Source: Rhodococcus erythropolis NBRC 15567
GTDB taxonomy: Bacteria > Actinomycetota > Actinomycetes > Mycobacteriales > Mycobacteriaceae
Length of the DNA stretch: 64,000 nucleotides
Direction: 5' to 3'
NCBI RefSeq assembly: GCF_001552595.1
Contig: NZ_BCRM01000011.1
Span: forward strand, 1-64,000
The notes under the pieces are model-generated. The model was not told where the DNA came from, made no database searches, and saw only the letters and a list, made by a program, of their open reading frames with translations. How positions within the stretch are numbered: position 1 is the first letter of the stretch; the number at the start of each line of letters is the position of its first letter. Made by a program: the position numbers and the translations under genes. Positions 58,670 through 64,000 of this stretch are shown piece after piece.

Positions 58670-59416
58670 CTATCTGGTGGTGGCGAGCCGTTCGACGATG
58701 CTGTCGAAGGTGACGGGCGTCAGTCCCTCTCGGTGCAACGACACCTCAGCGCTGAGCCACCGTCGCCGACTGTCGCCAGTGAGCTGGCCGAGCTGGTACA
58801 AGCGTCCCTCTACGGCATCCGGTGTTGTCCCGTACTTGTGGGCCCAGTCATGAACGTCCGCGCAATAGCGCACATAGTCTGTAGTGCGCTTTGTGCTGGA
58901 GTACGACTGGCCGGTGATGGTAGGTAGGGCCGATTCGACATGGGCGTCGAAGATCAAGCAGCGGGGATCCACGGACTCCCGATTGCCGGTGAAGTAGAGA
59001 ATCTTGGTAAAGAACGCGGGACCGAGGCGGTTGATCTTCGTTTCCACAAAAGCTCGGTACGCGCTCGTGCTATCGCCGGCATAACTGGCGAGTGATGCCG
59101 TTCGAACGGCATGGACTAGTCGTAGGCGTCCGGCCTCGTCTTGCGCTGAATGCGCAATCTGGCCTGCGTTCCGAAAGTTACCCATTACACCCCATGCGAG
59201 CGCGTGCCAGAAGAGTCGGAGATGGTCGTCGTCTGAATCGGACTTGCGGGCAATTTCGGCCATATCGAAGAGGAGATCTCGGCTGATCACGTCGAATTCG
59301 ACAAGGATGTTGTATTTGGCCCACTGCTTGGGATTGACGGCACCAGGCGCGAGAACATCTGTGAACCTGGGTGAACTCATCAAATCAGCTATGCCAGCTG
59401 GGGATTCATGCCACAT
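58670..59416 (-). CDS. 8-oxoguanine-glycosylase (OGG)-fold protein leading the BREX operon
   Basis: The 248-residue protein starts at ATG 59416 with AAGGCGG upstream. The stretch RLGPAFFTKILYFTG resembles the helix-hairpin-helix glycosylase fold, and RCLIFDAHVESAL contains the Asp position of the OGG/HhH-GPD family. Annotated OGG-fold proteins of this length recur in defence islands, but base-excision activity is unproven and the catalytic lysine of true OGG1 is not obvious. It precedes pglW by 18 nt and probably shares the BREX promoter in the 65-bp gap before the divergent HNH gene. It may be an accessory BREX component or an independent cargo gene. Confidence 0.78.
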   Translation of the reverse strand: MWHESPAGIADLMSSPRFTDVLAPGAVNPKQWAKYNILVEFDVISRDLLFDMAEIARKSDSDDDHLRLFWHALAWGVMGNFRNAGQIAHSAQDEAGRLRLVHAVRTASLASYAGDSTSAYRAFVETKINRLGPAFFTKILYFTGNRESVDPRCLIFDAHVESALPTITGQSYSSTKRTTDYVRYCADVHDWAHKYGTTPDAVEGRLYQLGQLTGDSRRRWLSAEVSLHREGLTPVTFDSIVERLATTR

Positions 59417-59481
59417 GTATCGGCCGCCTTAGTTGTGGATGGGCCGTGACGGCCGGATACGCATGATGTCGTGGTTTGGTC

Positions 59482-60567
59482 GTGACTCGTTACCTCTCGG
59501 CGGCGGTGGGTGATTTCGGGCGCCGGCTACTGTATGAGTGTCGCAGTCAACCTCGAGGAGGGAAGTGGATATTGGCGCCGTTGGCGATTTCTGAGTTTAT
59601 CGACCCAACACCAGCGGCTTTGGCAGAGCAGTGGACGTCGGTATTGGCACGCCAAATTCCTCCGCCAAAAACGAACCAAGTGAACTTTGTGCCATCCGAA
59701 GTGGTGCTGTCGCTATGCGCTTCCTTGTTGGTCGACCACAGCAGGTTCGGTAGCGGGTCCGCTCATCGTGCAGGCATGCCTGTGCAACACCTGGCGCGAT
59801 TGTTCAAGCGTCCACCGACCAGCTTCATTGCGAAGATGGCAAACCTCGACGGGAGTCGCAGCAACGGGGGTCGGCACGAAGTCGAAGTTGCGGCGCGGAT
59901 GCTCTCAGACAGCGAGCTTCTTCAAGACGTCTACCTGCGAATCCTGCGGTCGGCCAGGCTACACGGAATCGACGAAGTTGCTTTGCCGGACTTTCTTGGC
60001 CTCGAGCACGGCGAAGTACTGTGGCTCGCTGGTCAGGAAGAGCTGGTCGAGAGCGAGATCGAGAAGTCATTGGAACTGACTCTCGAAAAGTGGTCCAAAG
60101 CGCGCGACGATATTCCGATAGAAACCACGCAGCGGTTGCTAACATCCACCGTGCGAGTGGGGCAGCACCGATTCGCAGAAGGCGTGCTTCGTAATCACCA
60201 GCACCGATGCGTGTTTTGTGGACTCAGCGCGAATATCGGCGGACGCCGCCGTCCACGTCTTCTCACCGCGAGTCACATAAAACCTTGGCGTGACAGCACC
60301 GGCAAGGAACGCCTCGACCACCGGAATGGTTTCACCGCCTGCCCGACCCACGACGTCGCCTTTGACACAGGACTGATCACCGTCGACAAGGAACTCAACC
60401 TTCACTACGCACCTGGTGTCGAGAACGAGATGCTGACCGAAGGCCCGCTGCGCGCGGCGCTCGGAAAGCCACCGCTCACAGACCGTTTGATACTGCCCGA
60501 TGCTGCCGACCGGCCAGACATCGCCTACCTGGACTGGCATCGTACGCAGATTTACGTCGCATCCTGA
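59482..60567 (+). CDS. HNH endonuclease (HNH_2-like)
   Basis: The protein has about 361 residues from GTG 59482; a TTG two codons upstream is the alternative and neither has a strong ribosome site. The C-terminal HNH domain shows CVFCGL, LLTASHIKPW and RNGFTACPTHDVAFDTGLI, giving the metal-binding and catalytic histidines. The N-terminal 220 residues are helical and resemble the specificity part of restriction-type HNH proteins (GRHEVEVAARML). It is divergent from the BREX/OGG operon and converges with the next HNH gene, with stops only 3 nt apart. A restriction-type role against foreign DNA is inferred. Confidence 0.85.
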   Translation: MTRYLSAAVGDFGRRLLYECRSQPRGGKWILAPLAISEFIDPTPAALAEQWTSVLARQIPPPKTNQVNFVPSEVVLSLCASLLVDHSRFGSGSAHRAGMPVQHLARLFKRPPTSFIAKMANLDGSRSNGGRHEVEVAARMLSDSELLQDVYLRILRSARLHGIDEVALPDFLGLEHGEVLWLAGQEELVESEIEKSLELTLEKWSKARDDIPIETTQRLLTSTVRVGQHRFAEGVLRNHQHRCVFCGLSANIGGRRRPRLLTASHIKPWRDSTGKERLDHRNGFTACPTHDVAFDTGLITVDKELNLHYAPGVENEMLTEGPLRAALGKPPLTDRLILPDAADRPDIAYLDWHRTQIYVAS

Positions 60568-60570
60568 AGT

Positions 60571-61482
60571 TTAGGTTGTGGCCGATGAATTGGGCATCCA
60601 GGAGCAGCTTTCGCGGTGCCGGTGGAGAGCACCCCGATCTGGGTGGTGAGCTAGGTTGGCGGGCAACCGAAGTGGCATGCCATCGATAGACTCGTACTCC
60701 GTGCCCGTCAGCTTGGGATCGACTCGGATAAGGAAATTCTCGTCCACGGTGATGCGTCGGAGATCGAACAACGTGTGGAGATCGGCACGCAGCAGAAGCC
60801 CGTTGGTTACGTGATGCGTGTTCTCACCAAAGTAGCGGTCGATATGAGCAGCTTCGAGCACTGATGGCACTGAGGTTGCGGTCATAGCGCAGGCACCGTG
60901 GTAGTTGTCCATGAGAGATTTCCGAAACGCAGCCTGGCCTTGGCGAATCACGATCAAGCGCTCGGCTCGCTTGCGCATGTCCTCGCCTTGGACGTACGGG
61001 TCGTCGATTCGTGAGGGAACCACAGACGAGTCGACGGTGATAGTCGTCGCATACGGCCCGATGGTGCGGTCAGTTTGGGAGGCGAATAGTGATCGCAAGT
61101 AATCGACTTGCTGTGTGGTTTGGAATTCGCGGGGAGCTTGCGCCGTGAATGCGGTCCCGAGCAGCTTCTGCGCCTCGCCCCAGCGGGGGTCGACGGTTCT
61201 CTGTGTGTTGACCAGCTGGAAGTGGAACCTGTACTTGTAGCCGTAGTTCGGATCGGTCCAAGGAAGCGTGCTTGGATCCACGACTTCCACTCCCGAGGAC
61301 ACAATTCCCCAGCCGGCCATGCCTGCATGCGCGACCTTGGGCTTCTCGCCGGAAAGCCAGAAGAAAACGTCGTCGCCTTGTTGGATATTGAAACGCTTGG
61401 GCATGTCCCAGAAGCTATTGGCTTGGGCGATCTCCCAGTTCTCAAGCTTATCGCCGTCTATCGGAACTATCCAAGCGGACAT
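60571..61482 (-). CDS. EVE/PUA-like domain fused to HNH nuclease
   Basis: The 303-residue protein begins MSAWIVPIDGDKLENWEIAQ and has an EVE-like (PUA-fold) reader at about 1-120 (IQQGDDVFFWLSGEKPKVAHAGM). The C-terminal HNH_2 nuclease includes LEAAHIDRYF and TNGLLLRADLHTLFDL. EVE domains bind modified bases such as 5-methyl- or hydroxymethylcytosine, so EVE-HNH fusions are thought to cut phage DNA carrying modified bases. Start ATG 61482 is clear. It converges with the preceding HNH gene and lies downstream of the DUF2075 gene on the same strand with a 106-nt gap. Reader specificity is inferred from fold only. Confidence 0.84.
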   Translation of the reverse strand: MSAWIVPIDGDKLENWEIAQANSFWDMPKRFNIQQGDDVFFWLSGEKPKVAHAGMAGWGIVSSGVEVVDPSTLPWTDPNYGYKYRFHFQLVNTQRTVDPRWGEAQKLLGTAFTAQAPREFQTTQQVDYLRSLFASQTDRTIGPYATTITVDSSVVPSRIDDPYVQGEDMRKRAERLIVIRQGQAAFRKSLMDNYHGACAMTATSVPSVLEAAHIDRYFGENTHHVTNGLLLRADLHTLFDLRRITVDENFLIRVDPKLTGTEYESIDGMPLRLPANLAHHPDRGALHRHRESCSWMPNSSATT

Positions 61483-61510
61483 TTAGTCATGCACCTATCC
61501 GGTATCGCAC

Positions 61511-61555
61511 CGGGTGGAGGCATGTCCTGTGGCGGAAGCCTGTCGGGCCGAGCTC
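61511..61555. repeat. Imperfect intergenic repeat, copy 1
   Basis: CGGGTGGAGGCATGTCC followed by GCGGAAGCCTGTCGGGCCG and GCTC matches 63505-63561 in the same order. It occupies the gap between the EVE-HNH start (61482) and the DUF2075 stop (61589). Confidence 0.55.
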
Positions 61556-61588
61556 GTTTTCTGTTAGAAGTGTGTTTCGAACGGAAGG

Positions 61589-63430
61589 TCAGAGGTGTTC
61601 GCTCACCAACGAACGCAAAGCTTTTCGAGTTTCTTCGTCTGTCGAGTAGATGACAGTTCCAACCATGCCTCGGGTGAGCAGAACTTTGTAGATGTTGCGG
61701 ATCAAGCGGTTGAACCGTACGTCACCGATCTTCTTCGTGTTTTTGAGATCCGGGTCGCGGTTGGCGGTGCGCACCGTGGTGAATGCGCCGTTGCGCCAGA
61801 CAATGTCAGGTCCAAGAATGACACCGTTCCAGTCGTATTCGAACCCCTGCGCGGTGTAGACGCATCCAACTTGACCGAAGCCTCCGTCTTCCGTAGCCCA
61901 AAGCGGGGCCGGAGGTGCGTCTCCGATTCTTCTGTCACTCTTGCTGTTCCAGGGACGGGACCAGTTGTCGATCTCTACGTCCGCCACGAGAGTGCCATCT
62001 TTCTCGGCGTTGCTCCATGGCCAGCAGTACCCGGCCGTCATGCGAGCCGAGTATCCACGTTCGATCTGTTGTGACAGCAGATGTTCCATCTCCTGCGGTG
62101 TGTCGGCGATACGAACCGAGAACTGCGGATCGCCAGCCCAGGCTACGGGCTCACCTTCTGCCAGTCCGAGAAGCTGTTTGACCCAGAGAACGTACTCTTC
62201 GCTACCACCACAACGGAATTGCTCGCCGAGGTGAACGTGCTGCGTTTCCAGTCCGAGTGACTTTGCGTGGCGCTCGATCTGCTCCAACGATCCCATTTCG
62301 CCGGGGCGCACCACCTGGAACTCGTCGAGTAGGAAAACGGGGACGCGGGCCGCTGCCATCAGCTCGTCGAGCTGGGGACGCTCGGTTCGTAGCTCGGCTT
62401 TGGTGTAGCGGTCTACCGAGGTTTCTCGAATACGATGTGCCTCGTCGAGGACAAGCACGTCCAGACCATTGCGATCAGCAGTCATGAACTGGTTGAAGTA
62501 CTTGAACATCTTCTGCACGCGTGGGGCTCGGGCACCCGCCACCTTGCGCAGTGTTTGAGTGAACGATCGGGAACCTGTGGCGTGCAACACCGTTCGACCA
62601 CGCCGTGCGAGTTCACCGACTAGCGACAGTGCGACGACACTTTTTCCACTGCCAGGCCCACCGGTGACGATGATGACTCGCTTGTGATCGAGTTGGTGAG
62701 CTTGATCCACCGCGTGGAGTACTAGGTCAACAGCGAGTTGCTGCTCACCTAAGAGGTGGAACTGCGGTCGATCGCGAACCTCGGCGGCAGCTACCTTGAG
62801 CAATTGTTGAGAGGGTGCCACTGCGGAGCGGATCAAAGTATCACCGGCAGTGTGTCCGGACGACTCAGAGGAGAGTCGAGTTTTGAGGAAGGATTGCATA
62901 TCTCCGCGGTCGGCTCCGGTAAACAACCGGCCGCCGAGGGAGACGGGATACGACCGTAGTTCTGCGACGGCTGCGGGATCCGTGGCGTTGTGGAGGTAGG
63001 CCACGCCGGCAACCGCATCGGGCTGATCGGCAAGAGCCTTCGCGAAGTCTGACAGATACTCGCAGTAGCCCTTGACCTGTGCGACAGGGTGCAGTTTGGG
63101 GCCACCGGGCATCCCCGGCACATCGATGAGGTCAATGCTGCCTTCATATCGTTGGGCGGCCGACCATTGCTTGAGTTCCACCACGACATATGACGGTCGG
63201 CCGGTAGTCGGATGTAGTCCGGCCAGTACGACATCAGCGCGCTGAGACGTGAGAGGTAAGTGGTACTCGACCAACATCTCGACGCCGCCCAGACCGGCTT
63301 CGATCAAATCACTGGCTAGAACGGGAAGGCTGCGGCTCCACGACTTCTGCTCCGATTCACTTGCGCGCCGGCCGGTACGAAACAGCATTTGTTCCAACAG
63401 CTGTTCCACCAAGGAATCAGGATTCGCCAT
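61589..63430 (-). CDS. PD-(D/E)XK-like nuclease fused to DUF2075 ATPase
   Basis: The 613-residue protein starts at ATG 63430, with AGGA-like sequence upstream; 29 in-frame codons further back lack protein-like sequence. An N-terminal nuclease-like domain has RADVVL (Asp66) and VVVELKQW (Glu85, Lys87), a PD-(D/E)XK arrangement. The DUF2075 helicase/ATPase follows, with Walker A GGPGSGKS (Lys263), DEAH (329-332) and a late TAQGFEYDWNGVI motif. DUF2075 proteins include Schlafen-like superfamily 1 helicases found in defence islands. The likely job is ATP-dependent nucleic-acid cleavage, but target and trigger are unknown. Confidence 0.86.
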   Translation of the reverse strand: MANPDSLVEQLLEQMLFRTGRRASESEQKSWSRSLPVLASDLIEAGLGGVEMLVEYHLPLTSQRADVVLAGLHPTTGRPSYVVVELKQWSAAQRYEGSIDLIDVPGMPGGPKLHPVAQVKGYCEYLSDFAKALADQPDAVAGVAYLHNATDPAAVAELRSYPVSLGGRLFTGADRGDMQSFLKTRLSSESSGHTAGDTLIRSAVAPSQQLLKVAAAEVRDRPQFHLLGEQQLAVDLVLHAVDQAHQLDHKRVIIVTGGPGSGKSVVALSLVGELARRGRTVLHATGSRSFTQTLRKVAGARAPRVQKMFKYFNQFMTADRNGLDVLVLDEAHRIRETSVDRYTKAELRTERPQLDELMAAARVPVFLLDEFQVVRPGEMGSLEQIERHAKSLGLETQHVHLGEQFRCGGSEEYVLWVKQLLGLAEGEPVAWAGDPQFSVRIADTPQEMEHLLSQQIERGYSARMTAGYCWPWSNAEKDGTLVADVEIDNWSRPWNSKSDRRIGDAPPAPLWATEDGGFGQVGCVYTAQGFEYDWNGVILGPDIVWRNGAFTTVRTANRDPDLKNTKKIGDVRFNRLIRNIYKVLLTRGMVGTVIYSTDEETRKALRSLVSEHL

Positions 63431-63504
63431 CGCGCCAATCCTGTGGGCAGAAGTACGAAGCAAGGTCACAGTGAGATCCCCCAGGCAGCACGAATCGAGT
63501 CGTG

Positions 63505-63561
63505 CGGGTGGGGGCATGTCCGTGGCTGTGAATCACAGCGGAAGTCCGTCGGGCCGCGCTC
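63505..63561. repeat. Imperfect intergenic repeat, copy 2, with internal palindrome
   Basis: The segment matches copy 1 at 61511-61555, except for a short insertion carrying the palindrome GCTGTG-AAT-CACAGC (63525-63539). It sits 75-131 nt upstream of the DUF2075 start and partly overlaps the terminator at 63546-63590. Confidence 0.55.
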
Positions 63562-63590
63562 AGTACATTAGCGGAAGCGCGGCCTGACGG
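63546..63590 (-). terminator. Terminator-like hairpin after DUF3320 gene
   Basis: Arms 63546-63560 and 63576-63590 pair over 15 bp with one G:T and a 15-nt loop. They lie 20 nt after the stop of the leftward DUF3320 gene. No T-tract follows. Confidence 0.55.
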
Positions 63591-63610
63591 ATTGAGCGAC
63601 TCGTGCCGCG

Positions 63611-64000
63611 CTACGATCCTGCGCGGTAGTGCTCACCGATCTTGATCAACTGACCGGATTGAAGCCCGAGGTGAATGCAAGCGTCGAGTCGTTCCCGGGT
63701 TGGAGTGGTCAGTCGCTTCTGATTGAAGACTGCCAAAGTTCGACGATGCAGGGAGTCTTCATCCGACTTGCTACCACAGACCGCCATCATGGCATTCACG
63801 ATCTCCTCGGGCGCAATGTCCATCAAACTTCGCGTGATCTCCGCCGGGGTGGTGCGGTAGCCACGCCAGCCAATCGGGTTGAGTTCCTTCGGCCAGACAA
63901 AGTCGCCGAGTCCTGATTTTTTGATCAACTCGGCCGGAATGCAACGAACGATCGTCTCCCGTTTCCCGGCCGAGACACGGTCGAGACCGAAGCGCCGGCC
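63611..64000 (-). CDS. DUF3320-domain helicase, C-terminal fragment (5' end beyond window)
   Basis: The frame is open to the right edge (130 codons visible), so this is the 3' end of a larger gene rather than a 105-residue protein. Reading in from the edge it gives GRRFGLDRVSAGKR, then GLGDFVWPKELNPIGWRGYR and DIAPEEIVNAMMAVCG. This matches the DUF3320 module at the end of large DUF4011/superfamily 1 helicase proteins linked to restriction and defence. The remaining C-terminus is helical. It is upstream of the DUF2075 gene on the same strand, separated by a terminator-like hairpin. Confidence 0.8.
   Translation of the reverse strand, partial: GRRFGLDRVSAGKRETIVRCIPAELIKKSGLGDFVWPKELNPIGWRGYRTTPAEITRSLMDIAPEEIVNAMMAVCGSKSDEDSLHRRTLAVFNQKRLTTPTRERLDACIHLGLQSGQLIKIGEHYRAGS

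Overview
The window reads as chromosome of a high-G+C, mycolic-acid-containing actinobacterium, most likely Rhodococcus or a close relative. The reasons are an antigen-85-type mycolyltransferase/esterase, a SAM-IV riboswitch, a Stealth-family phosphotransferase, an Rv0805-like phosphodiesterase, frequent GTG starts and dense, short-spaced genes. No rRNA, tRNA, IS transposase or CRISPR array was found.

Positions 1-29.3 kb are ordinary metabolic chromosome: a pRiA4b ORF-3-like protein, TerD, a SWIM-SNF2 helicase, a secreted mycolyltransferase-like esterase, a dicarboxylate symporter and a calcineurin-type phosphodiesterase. An organosulfur theme follows: two flavin monooxygenases behind a SAM-IV riboswitch (9.8-12.6 kb), then a peptide/nickel-type ABC importer with a TauD/AtsK-like dioxygenase (15.5-21.7 kb). 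Next come an unusual racemase-arginase fusion divergent from an APC permease plus UspA pair, an MBL-fold hydrolase and another luciferase-like oxidoreductase.

From about 29.4 kb to the right edge nearly every gene has a defence-type or nucleic-acid-processing architecture, so I read this as one defence island. (i) 29.4-37.4 kb, rightward and translationally coupled: a sigma-region-4-like protein, a GHKL (MutL/MORC-like) ATPase, a Z1-domain ATPase, a ParA-like ATPase and a small partner, followed by a truncated DEDD-exonuclease remnant. The GHKL+Z1 pair recalls Mza systems, but the other partners are not the usual ones. This is my best candidate for an undescribed variant. (ii) 37.6-40.6 kb, leftward and clearly AT-richer: a reverse transcriptase fused to a nitrilase domain, the DRT type 1 (UG1) architecture. 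It sits where the exonuclease gene is broken off. (iii) 40.7-59.4 kb, leftward: a complete type 2 BREX (Pgl) operon, pglW-pglX-pglY-pglZ-brxD-brxHI, with genes overlapping by 1-4 nt and preceded by an OGG-fold gene. (iv) 59.5-64 kb: an HNH nuclease, an EVE-like/HNH nuclease, a nuclease-DUF2075 ATPase and the 3' end of a DUF3320-type helicase cut by the window edge.

The BREX operon plausibly discriminates and blocks phage DNA using PglX methylation. The RT-nitrilase, the GHKL/Z1 module and the EVE/HNH nucleases would add independent layers. The intact 4-nt overlaps and catalytic motifs suggest these systems are functional, while the broken exonuclease shows recent turnover inside the island.
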